NCBI GenBank assembly: GCA_964527775.1
Contig: CAZGQS010000006.1
Location: 57,961-121,960 of the forward strand
DNA length: 64,000 nucleotides
Reading direction: 5' to 3'
DNA from: VMCP01 sp964527775
GTDB lineage: Bacteria > Bacteroidota > Bacteroidia > NS11-12g > UBA955
Shown here one piece after another: positions 1-6,476 of the stretch. How positions within the stretch are numbered: the first letter of the stretch is position 1; the number at the start of each line of letters is the position of its first letter. The notes beneath the pieces were generated by a model that did not search any database, was not told the origin of the DNA, and saw only the letters and a list, made by a program, of their open reading frames with translations. The position numbers were made by a program, and so were the translations under genes.

Positions 1-749
1 TTAGGAACATAGTTGAGTATAATTCGAAGTTCCTTAAGCGCAAATTGAATCCCCAAAATGGACACCGATTTATGCCATACATTGTGGTGGTAATAGACGA
101 GGTGGCAGATTTGATGATGACGGCGGGTAAAGAGATTGAAATTCCTATTGCTCGACTTGCACAATTGGCTCGTGCCATAGGCATTCACTTGATTTTGGCA
201 ACTCAACGTCCATCGGTAAACGTAATCACGGGTATGATCAAGGCGAACTTTCCGTCTCGAATTGCCTTTAGGGTAACATCGAAGATTGATTCTCGTACTA
301 TTTTGGATGGAAACGGTGCCGATCAATTGATTGGTAAAGGTGATATGCTTTACAGCGGCGGAAACGATATGATTCGCTTGCAATGTCCGTTTGTAGACAC
401 TCCCGAAGTCGAAGACATTGTTGACTTTATTGGCGAGCAGAGGGCCTATCCAACAGCTTATATACTTCCTGAAATTCAAACCGACGAAGGAAAAGGTGGT
501 GGCGGTGATTTTGATTCTAGCGATAGGGATTCGATGTTCGAAGACGCTGCGCGCATCATAGTTCAGAACCAATTGGGGAGTACCAGCATGATTCAACGAA
601 AACTCAAAATAGGTTACAATAGGGCGGGTAGATTGATGGACCAATTGGAAGATGCGGGAGTTGTAGGTCCTAACTTGGGAAGTAAACCTCGTCAGGTGAT
701 CATTCCTGATGAAATTGCCTTGGAACAGTTTTTGCAAACTCTTGATTAA
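1..749 (+). CDS. ftsK: DNA translocase FtsK, C-terminal part (5' end outside window)
   Basis: The reading frame is open from base 3, so the gene continues upstream of the window and only about 249 C-terminal residues are present. They include the Walker B strand (IVVVIDEVADLMM), the RecA-fold motor region with LATQRPSVNVITG, and a C-terminal winged-helix gamma domain (from about DSMFEDAARIIV) that in this family reads polar KOPS sequences and contacts XerD. FtsK pumps chromosome termini through the closing septum. An in-frame TTG at 45 is not a start, because homologous sequence precedes it. lolA follows on the same strand, a common neighbour in Bacteroidota. Identification is secure. Confidence 0.96.
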   Translation, partial: RNIVEYNSKFLKRKLNPQNGHRFMPYIVVVIDEVADLMMTAGKEIEIPIARLAQLARAIGIHLILATQRPSVNVITGMIKANFPSRIAFRVTSKIDSRTILDGNGADQLIGKGDMLYSGGNDMIRLQCPFVDTPEVEDIVDFIGEQRAYPTAYILPEIQTDEGKGGGGDFDSSDRDSMFEDAARIIVQNQLGSTSMIQRKLKIGYNRAGRLMDQLEDAGVVGPNLGSKPRQVIIPDEIALEQFLQTLD

Positions 750-773
750 GAATTAACTTTGAACACTGAATAT

Positions 774-1421
774 ATGAAATCAATTATAAAAATTTGGGCT
801 TTAGCTTGTGCGTTGTTTTTAAGTGTGGGAACTAATGCTCAAACCGATGCAAAATCTAAAGTAATTCTTCAAAACGTAGAAAAGCTTTACAAATCTTATA
901 AGACCATCCAAACTGATTTTAAAATCACCACGAAAGTTGCAAACAGAAAGCCATCGGTTGCATCGGGATCACTTTGGTTAAAAGGTATCAAGTTCAAAGT
1001 TAAATACGACAACCAAGAAGTTTATTGCGACGGTAAAACCATTTGGTCTTACAATCCTACAGACGAGGAAGTAACCTTAGAAGACTATAGCACTCGCACC
1101 AATAATTTATCTCCCCAAGAAATTTTCACCTTCTTCAACCAAGGCTTCAAGGCCAACTACGAAGGCCCAGTAACCAGTGGTAAATCTACCAGAGACGTCA
1201 TCAAATTGGTTCCCAAGAAGAGAAAAGAAAAATACGCTTACATCAAAATAGAAGTAGAAAAGGGCACCTACAAACTTCGCCGCGTTATTCAACATTACAA
1301 AAACGGAACTGACGTTGTGATTGACCTTGGAGAAGTTCAGGGCAACAAAACCATCAACGATGCCATTTTCACTTGGGACACCAAGGCTCATCCGGGAGTG
1401 CAGGTTGTTGATTTGAGGTAA
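774..1421 (+). CDS. lolA: LolA-family outer-membrane lipoprotein carrier
   Basis: A periplasmic chaperone that shuttles lipoproteins from the inner to the outer membrane. I place the start at ATG 774 rather than TTG 759 because it gives a clean signal peptide (KSIIKIWALACALFLSVGTNAQ). The mature part has the LolA beta-strand pattern, including SGSLWLKGIKFKVKYD and CDGKTIWSYNPTDEEV, and its roughly 195 residues fit the family. It begins 24 nt after the ftsK stop and is probably cotranscribed. Its stop codon is followed after 3 nt by a heptamer array (1425-1543). Confidence 0.9.
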   Translation: MKSIIKIWALACALFLSVGTNAQTDAKSKVILQNVEKLYKSYKTIQTDFKITTKVANRKPSVASGSLWLKGIKFKVKYDNQEVYCDGKTIWSYNPTDEEVTLEDYSTRTNNLSPQEIFTFFNQGFKANYEGPVTSGKSTRDVIKLVPKKRKEKYAYIKIEVEKGTYKLRRVIQHYKNGTDVVIDLGEVQGNKTINDAIFTWDTKAHPGVQVVDLR

Positions 1422-1424
1422 TTT

Positions 1425-1543
1425 AGTGATCGGTGATCGGTGATCGGTGATCGGTGATCAGCCGACAGCCGACAGCCGACAGCTGAGAGATAAGAGTTGA
1501 GAGTGGAAAGCTCTGAGTTGAGAGCTGAGAGCTGAACGCTGAT
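1425..1543 (+). repeat. Heptamer-phased array A (downstream of lolA)
   Basis: Seventeen consecutive 7-bp units in one uninterrupted phase: five (A/G)GTGATC units, three AGCCGAC units, then eight variants of the AGCTGAG/AGTTGAG type and one CGCTGAT. Nearly every unit starts AG or GG followed by a pyrimidine. A small hairpin, GCGGC-TTT-GCCGC (1548-1560), and about three further units of the type ACCAAGG (1563-1583, different phase) follow. No coding potential is seen. Confidence 0.95.
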
Positions 1544-1585
1544 AATAGCGGCTTTGCCGCCAGCCAAGGACCAAGGACCAAGTAT

Positions 1586-1612
1586 AAAAAAAGGCCAGAT
1601 TTCTCTGACCTT
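1586..1612 (-). terminator. Rho-independent terminator of sucD
   Basis: Read on the minus strand the sequence is AAGGTCAGA, loop GAAA, TCTGGCCTT, then a T-run. This is a 9-bp stem with one G-U pair followed by seven T, the classic intrinsic form. On the plus strand the wobble becomes a C-A mismatch and there is no T-run after the stem, so it serves the minus-strand gene sucD. It lies about 100 nt after the sucD stop, with array B between. Confidence 0.75.
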
Positions 1613-1659
1613 CTCTATTTCCTAATATTTTTATCAATCTTATCTTTTGGCTTTCATCT

Positions 1660-1708
1660 GATCACCGATCACCGAAAACCGAAAACCGAAAACCGATCAC
1701 AGACAGCT
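1660..1708 (-). repeat. Heptamer-phased array B (downstream of sucD)
   Basis: Seven in-phase heptamers. In the sense of sucD these are AGCTGTC, TGTGATC, three GGTTTTC and two GGTGATC. The array starts 1 nt after the sucD stop codon. It is inverted relative to array A, so both arrays read in the sense of the gene they follow. Confidence 0.93.
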
Positions 1709-1709
1709 A

Positions 1710-2585
1710 TTATCTGTTATTCATCACATCAAACATGCGCTGTCCGATTTCGGCGGGGCTTTCAACAACGTGAATGCCGCATTCGCGCATGATGGCCATT
1801 TTGGCTTCGGCTGTGTCGTCTTTTCCACCAACAATTGCACCAGCGTGACCCATTCTGCGACCTGGAGGCGCTGTTTGTCCGGCGATGAAGCCAACTACAG
1901 GCTTTGTGCCGTGTTCTTTGATCCAACGAGCAGCTTCTGCTTCCATGCCACCGCCAATTTCTCCAATCATAACAATACCTTCTGTTTCAGGGTCGTTCAT
2001 GAAAAGTTCGATGGCTTCTTTTGTGGTAGTTCCAATGATAGGGTCTCCACCAATACCAATGGCTGTGGTTTGTCCAAGTCCTAATTTGGTTAATTGGTCT
2101 ACACACTCATAGGTAAGGGTTCCCGATTTAGATACAACACCAATGTTTCCTTTTTTGAAAATGAAACCTGGCATAATGCCTATTTTAGCTTCGCCTGGGG
2201 TGATGATACCTGGGCAGTTAGGTCCTATTAAACGACAATCTTTGCTGTTTAAGTATTCTTTAACCATGACCATGTCTTTGGTAGGAATACCTTCAGTGAT
2301 GCAAACAATAACTCCAATTCCTGCATCAGCAGCTTCCATGATGGCATCTGCAGCAAATGCTGGAGGCACAAAAATGATGCTTACGTTTGCTCCTGCCTCT
2401 TTCACGGCTTCAGCTACAGTGTTGAATACAGGGCGATCTAAGTGAATGCTTCCACCTTTACCAGGGGTAACACCACCTACAACTTGGGTTCCGTACTCAA
2501 TCATTTGAGATGCATGGAATGTGCCTTCGTTTCCGGTAAATCCTTGAACGACGATTTTTGAATCTTTGTTTACTAAAATGCTCAT
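1710..2585 (-). CDS. sucD: Succinyl-CoA ligase (ADP-forming) subunit alpha
   Basis: The TCA-cycle enzyme that converts succinyl-CoA to succinate with substrate-level phosphorylation; it works as a complex with SucB, which is not in this window. The 291 residues match the family length. Visible are the CoA-binding Rossmann start (VVQGFTGNEGTFHASQM), the CITEGIP segment, GPNCPGIITPG and the phospho-histidine loop RMGHAGAIVGG. It begins with ATG 2585. The aconitase gene of the same pathway lies 11 kb away on the same strand. A heptamer array and an intrinsic terminator lie downstream. Confidence 0.97.
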   Translation of the reverse strand: MSILVNKDSKIVVQGFTGNEGTFHASQMIEYGTQVVGGVTPGKGGSIHLDRPVFNTVAEAVKEAGANVSIIFVPPAFAADAIMEAADAGIGVIVCITEGIPTKDMVMVKEYLNSKDCRLIGPNCPGIITPGEAKIGIMPGFIFKKGNIGVVSKSGTLTYECVDQLTKLGLGQTTAIGIGGDPIIGTTTKEAIELFMNDPETEGIVMIGEIGGGMEAEAARWIKEHGTKPVVGFIAGQTAPPGRRMGHAGAIVGGKDDTAEAKMAIMRECGIHVVESPAEIGQRMFDVMNNR

Positions 2586-2647
2586 GGTGCTGAAATTCGG
2601 TGCGAAAATAACCCTAAGTGACTAAAATCCCATAGGGAAGAGTCGAT

Positions 2648-3241
2648 TTATTTTTTTATCAAACGAGTAATGTCGCTTGAAAGCGGACTTGTAGTTGATG
2701 GGAAGAAGCCCAAAAGCTCGCCATTTTCATTGATTAGATATTTACAGAAGTTCCATTTGACTTCGCTATCTAAGACCCCGTTGACTGATTTTTGGGTTAA
2801 CCATTGGAATAATTCGTGCTGGTTTTGACCTTTAACGTCTAGTTTTTCTGTTAAAGGAAAAGTTACCCCAAAATTCTTTTGACAAAAGGCTTTAATGGTG
2901 CTTGCATCACCTGGCTCTTGACCGCCAAACTGATTGCAAGGAGCTCCGATTACTACCAATTGATCTTTGTATTGGTCTTGCAATTTTTGAAGATCTTCGT
3001 ATTGAGGAGTGAATCCGCACTCAGAAGCGGTATTCGCAATGAGAATTTTCTTGCCTTTGAATGTAGATAAATCCATTTCTGTGCCATCAAGAGCTTTGAT
3101 TTTAATGGCATAAAACGATGTTTTAGGAGGATTGCTGGTAGTTCCGGCTTCAACCGTTTTGGTCTTCCCGAAAAAACAACCGGTGAGTGCTGCAATTAAA
3201 CCCGATGCTAAGATTTTTGACGTGATTGAATTCTTTTTCAT
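2648..3241 (-). CDS. Glutathione peroxidase-family lipoprotein
   Basis: A thiol peroxidase of the GPx fold. The catalytic triad is visible: the peroxidatic Cys in NTASECGFTPQY, Gln in APCNQFGGQEPG and Trp in VKWNFCKYL. It is a Cys-type and not a selenocysteine enzyme. The N-terminus has a lipobox-like end (LIAALTGC), suggesting an envelope-anchored form, which is less common than the cytoplasmic form. It presumably reduces peroxides with thioredoxin-like donors. A TAATTTTG box lies 12 nt upstream (3254-3261). Confidence 0.92.
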   Translation of the reverse strand: MKKNSITSKILASGLIAALTGCFFGKTKTVEAGTTSNPPKTSFYAIKIKALDGTEMDLSTFKGKKILIANTASECGFTPQYEDLQKLQDQYKDQLVVIGAPCNQFGGQEPGDASTIKAFCQKNFGVTFPLTEKLDVKGQNQHELFQWLTQKSVNGVLDSEVKWNFCKYLINENGELLGFFPSTTSPLSSDITRLIKK

Positions 3242-3253
3242 TTAAGTTTAGAA

Positions 3254-3261
3254 CAAAATTA
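3254..3261 (-). promoter_or_regulatory. Candidate -7 box TAATTTTG (glutathione peroxidase gene)
   Basis: An exact TAnnTTTG match on the minus strand, 12 nt before the ATG at 3241. No clear TTG -33 element is visible. Confidence 0.5.
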
Positions 3262-3296
3262 GGCCTATTTAGTTTGTGGTTGAAGGGCTAAGGTCG

Positions 3297-3304
3297 TATT
3301 TTCG
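3297..3304 (+). promoter_or_regulatory. Candidate -7 box TATTTTCG (Omp28-like gene)
   Basis: A one-base variant (TTCG) of TAnnTTTG, only 6 nt before ATG 3311. The same TTCG variant occurs before the serine hydrolase at 9072 and before hutI. Confidence 0.35.
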
Positions 3305-3310
3305 TACATT

Positions 3311-4156
3311 ATGTCCCACAAATGGTTATTTGCAGTTCTAGCAGTGTGGTTTGTGTCTTGTGAAGAAGAACCACCGCCAATTAAGTTTACCGAAAAACCC
3401 CTTTTGGATACGCTATATCAAGCATCGGCGCCAACTGCTCAAACCAAAAAAATCTTGTTGAGCGACATTACAGGGGTTCGATGCAATAACTGTCCGCGTG
3501 CAGCTGAATTGGCCAAGAAAATATCCTCAGATAATCCAAATAGGATTGAAATTATTGCCTTATATCCCAATGCGGGGACGTTGACTTTTCCTTGGGACGG
3601 ATACGATACCCTAAATACCACGGATGCAGATCAGCTTATTGGAACCAAGCCAAGTTCCCTTCCAGTAGGTATGGTTGATAACATTACTTACAATGGGAGC
3701 GTTCTTATTGGGGAGCTGGCATGGGCGGCGGCAGTAAATCAACAACTTCCGAAGAATACCCCAGTGAATATCCAGATTAAAACCTCTTGGCTCGATGCAG
3801 AAGATAAAGCCCGTTTGGAAGTGAAAGCCATTGCCAATACTGCGGCTAATTTAAATACGAATTGGATTTTTGCAGTGGTTGAAGACGATATCAAAGGCAA
3901 GCAAAGTGACTCTAGATTGCCATCGGGGTATGATGAACAATATAAACACAGCCATGTTTTAAGGCAAGTGGTGGGTTCGCCCTTTGGAGACCCCGTTTTT
4001 TCGGGGATGGTTAACGCGGGTGCTACTCGTGAGAAACATGTTTTCATCCCAAGAAACAAAAAATGGAATGCAGATAATTTGCACATCATGGTTTGGGTGA
4101 TGGATGCTACAACCCGAGAGGTTTTGCATGTAGAGTCAGCTAAACTTAAGCCATAA
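3311..4156 (+). CDS. Omp28-related lipoprotein with thioredoxin-like CxxC
   Basis: The N-terminus (LFAVLAVWFVSCEEE) has a lipobox and an acidic stretch after the Cys, typical of Bacteroidota surface lipoproteins. The next part contains ILLSDITGVRCNNCPRAAELA, a thioredoxin-like fold with CNNC as in the Omp28 family. The C-terminal half is a beta-rich domain (roughly residues 150-281). Function is unknown beyond the family; a redox or adhesin-type outer-membrane role is possible. It is followed 9 nt later by xerD. Confidence 0.75.
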   Translation: MSHKWLFAVLAVWFVSCEEEPPPIKFTEKPLLDTLYQASAPTAQTKKILLSDITGVRCNNCPRAAELAKKISSDNPNRIEIIALYPNAGTLTFPWDGYDTLNTTDADQLIGTKPSSLPVGMVDNITYNGSVLIGELAWAAAVNQQLPKNTPVNIQIKTSWLDAEDKARLEVKAIANTAANLNTNWIFAVVEDDIKGKQSDSRLPSGYDEQYKHSHVLRQVVGSPFGDPVFSGMVNAGATREKHVFIPRNKKWNADNLHIMVWVMDATTREVLHVESAKLKP

Positions 4157-4165
4157 TTCAAATTT

Positions 4166-5068
4166 ATGGTGCGTTGGGAAGATGCACTTTTGGGATTTAA
4201 TACCCACTTGAAGCTGGAAAAGTCGCTTTCTGAAAATAGCGTGGAAGCTTATCTTAGAGATATTGATAAGTTGCAGAGATTTGCTGAAAATCAGGGGTTT
4301 AATTCGCCGATACAATTAACCAATTCAATTTTAGAAAATTTCTCAGCCACTTTAGCGGAAATGGGACTTCAACCGAGTTCACAGGCAAGAATTGTCAGCG
4401 GAGTTAGAGCTTTTTACAAGTATTTGACGTTGGAAGATTGGATCGCAGAAAGTCCCGCAGATTTCTTAGAACCGCCAAAATTGGGTAGAAAATTACCCGT
4501 GGTATTGAGTCCTGAAGAAATTGACGCCATGATCAATACCATTGACCGATCAAAGCCCGAAGGAGAAAGAAATGTGGCCTTGTTAGAGACATTATATTCA
4601 TGCGGATTGAGGGTTTCTGAACTTATAGGTTTGTCATTGACTCACGTTCATAGAGAGGAGGGATTTGTACAAGTGATAGGGAAGGGGAATAAGGAGAGGC
4701 TGGTGCCCATTTCAGATAGGGCTCTGAAACACATTGATTTGTATATGAAGTATGTGAGAAATCACATGGAGGTAAAAACACAATCCCGCAACCTGGTCTT
4801 TCTCAACAACCGCGGTGAGGGACTAAGCAGGCAATCGGTGTTTTTGATGATCAAAAAGGCAGCCATGCTTGCAGGTGTAAAAAAGGTAATTTCACCCCAC
4901 AGTTTCAGACATTCCTTTGCTACTCATTTGGTGGAAGCAGGTGCAGATTTGAGAGCGGTTCAAGAAATGTTGGGACATGAATCAATCACCACCACCGAGA
5001 TTTATACTCACTTAGATCGAAATTATTTGGCTGATACATTGACTCAGTTTCACCCAAGATCTAAATAG
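4166..5068 (+). CDS. xerD: Tyrosine recombinase XerD (site-specific)
   Basis: Resolves chromosome dimers at dif together with XerC and FtsK. The N-terminal SAM-like core-binding domain covers residues 1-95. The catalytic residues are visible: Arg in SCGLRVSELIGL, Lys in VIGKGNKERLVP, the HxxR motif in SPHSFRHSFATHLVEAG, His in MLGHESITTTEIY and the nucleophilic Tyr in EIYTHLDRNYL. The length of 300 aa is standard. FtsK, its activator, is encoded 3.4 kb upstream. XerC versus XerD cannot be fully settled by eye, but the single-recombinase Bacteroidota type is usually called XerD. Confidence 0.92.
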   Translation: MVRWEDALLGFNTHLKLEKSLSENSVEAYLRDIDKLQRFAENQGFNSPIQLTNSILENFSATLAEMGLQPSSQARIVSGVRAFYKYLTLEDWIAESPADFLEPPKLGRKLPVVLSPEEIDAMINTIDRSKPEGERNVALLETLYSCGLRVSELIGLSLTHVHREEGFVQVIGKGNKERLVPISDRALKHIDLYMKYVRNHMEVKTQSRNLVFLNNRGEGLSRQSVFLMIKKAAMLAGVKKVISPHSFRHSFATHLVEAGADLRAVQEMLGHESITTTEIYTHLDRNYLADTLTQFHPRSK

Positions 5069-5073
5069 AGGGG

Positions 5074-6117
5074 TTATTTATACCAAGAACTCCAAAGTTT
5101 TTTGCCTTTGAAGAAGTATCCAATGACCAAGCTGTGGTTTAATACACCCTTCAATTGGTCTAGTGGTTTTGCATTCACGTTTAGTGTTAGAGAAGACTTT
5201 AAACGGTCAAATTCTTGATGTGCTTTGATAATTTGAATGGTATGTTTGGGTTTACCTTGGATGAGGAAGAATAGACCTGCTAACCCATCGAATAGTTTTC
5301 GTTTTAAGATCAAGCCGTTTCTACTAGATGATGGTAGGTTCTTATGCAACATCATGAGTCCGTTTCTGAAGTTTAAGAAGGTTTTTCGAGGGTTTTGGTT
5401 GGATAAGGTGGCTCCGCCAATGTGATATACGAGTGCTTTTGGGCAAGAAATAACTTCGTAACCAAGGGTTTGCATGCGCCAGCATAAATCAATTTCTTCC
5501 ATGTGTGCGAAGAACGATTCATCTAGGCCACCTGCTTTTTCCCATGCTTCGCGCTTAACAAACATGGCAGCGCCTGTTGCCCAAAATATGGGCATTTCTG
5601 TGCTGTATTGGTTTTGATTGAATTCTACGTTTCCGAATATCCGTCCTCGACAAAAAGGAAATCCAAAATGATCCAAAAATCCTCCGGCGGCACCAGCATA
5701 TTCAAACTTTTTAAGTTCTTGATTTTTGAATTTATAGTCTAACAGGTGGGGTTGTGCAGCACCCAAATTGGGATGTCTTACGGCTAAATCAATCAATTCG
5801 TGGAGCCAATGTTCGCTGACGGGTTCTGCGTCTGAATTGAGCAGCACAAAGTAATCTGCGGTTCTTCCTTCTAGTGCGCGGTTATAGCCGCCTGCAAATC
5901 CGGTATTTTCTTCTAATCGAATCAGTTCAATTCCAGGAAATTCTGTAGCGATGAAATCAGCAGATCCGTCGGTAGAATTATTATCAGCCACTACAATATT
6001 CACCCAGGGTTGTTGCGAAAATTCAATAACTTGGGGCAGACATTGGGCCAGTATATCTTTGGTGTTGTAGTTTAAAATAACTACGTCAACTTGAAAGGTG
6101 TGTTTGTTAGAAGTCAA
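5074..6117 (-). CDS. Glycosyltransferase family 2 protein (rhamnosyltransferase-like)
   Basis: An inverting GT-A glycosyltransferase acting on a nucleotide sugar. Motifs are VDVVILNYNTKDIL at the N-terminus, VADNNSTDGSADF, VLLNSDAEP (DxD-like) and HMEEIDLCWRM, the acceptor loop typical of rhamnosyltransferase-like GT2 enzymes. A C-terminal amphipathic stretch ends in a basic tail. The frame also contains a GTG at 6162 that would overlap the upstream gene by 35 nt; I prefer the TTG at 6117, just after that gene's stop and directly before the first conserved strand. Probably surface polysaccharide synthesis; the acceptor is unknown. Confidence 0.87.
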   Translation of the reverse strand: MTSNKHTFQVDVVILNYNTKDILAQCLPQVIEFSQQPWVNIVVADNNSTDGSADFIATEFPGIELIRLEENTGFAGGYNRALEGRTADYFVLLNSDAEPVSEHWLHELIDLAVRHPNLGAAQPHLLDYKFKNQELKKFEYAGAAGGFLDHFGFPFCRGRIFGNVEFNQNQYSTEMPIFWATGAAMFVKREAWEKAGGLDESFFAHMEEIDLCWRMQTLGYEVISCPKALVYHIGGATLSNQNPRKTFLNFRNGLMMLHKNLPSSSRNGLILKRKLFDGLAGLFFLIQGKPKHTIQIIKAHQEFDRLKSSLTLNVNAKPLDQLKGVLNHSLVIGYFFKGKKLWSSWYK

Positions 6118-6127
6118 TGAGTTGGTA

Positions 6128-6475
6128 TTAAAAGGGCATGAAAACAAAGCGTGTAAATTCACCTTTCAACCAAAGAACACAATAATTTTTCTTGACGTCG
6201 CCGTAGGCTTTTTTAAAATCGGCTAATTTATCTTCTTGTATGATGTTTAATTCAATCAACCTTTCAATGGTGGTTGCATTTATGCTGTATGCAAATCCAT
6301 ATTCAGTTCTATCAAATAAGAGTTCACCAATACGTGCGTTTTCCTGGTGAGCCACGAATATGGGATATTCAGAGAATTTCGCCTCTATTATGTCGTTGCT
6401 TACCTCTTTTAACTCAGCGGATAACCCTTTTAGCTGTTTTTTGAGTTCGTCAAGAGATTGTTTTAGTTCGTCCAT
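6128..6475 (-). CDS. Conserved small protein with N-terminal coiled coil
   Basis: 115 residues. Residues 1-35 form a heptad-patterned helix (LKQSLDELKKQLKGLSAELK). The rest is a compact alpha/beta segment with ERLIELNIIQEDKLADFKKAYG. There is no signal peptide. I do not recognise a characterised family. It lies 1 nt after the sortilin-like gene's stop and just before the glycosyltransferase, so the three minus-strand genes are probably one transcript. Confidence 0.7.
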   Translation of the reverse strand: MDELKQSLDELKKQLKGLSAELKEVSNDIIEAKFSEYPIFVAHQENARIGELLFDRTEYGFAYSINATTIERLIELNIIQEDKLADFKKAYGDVKKNYCVLWLKGEFTRFVFMPF

Positions 6476-6476
6476 A

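Noticed and set aside
1425..1543. CRISPR array
   Set aside because: Units are 7 bp without unique spacers, and no cas genes are present.
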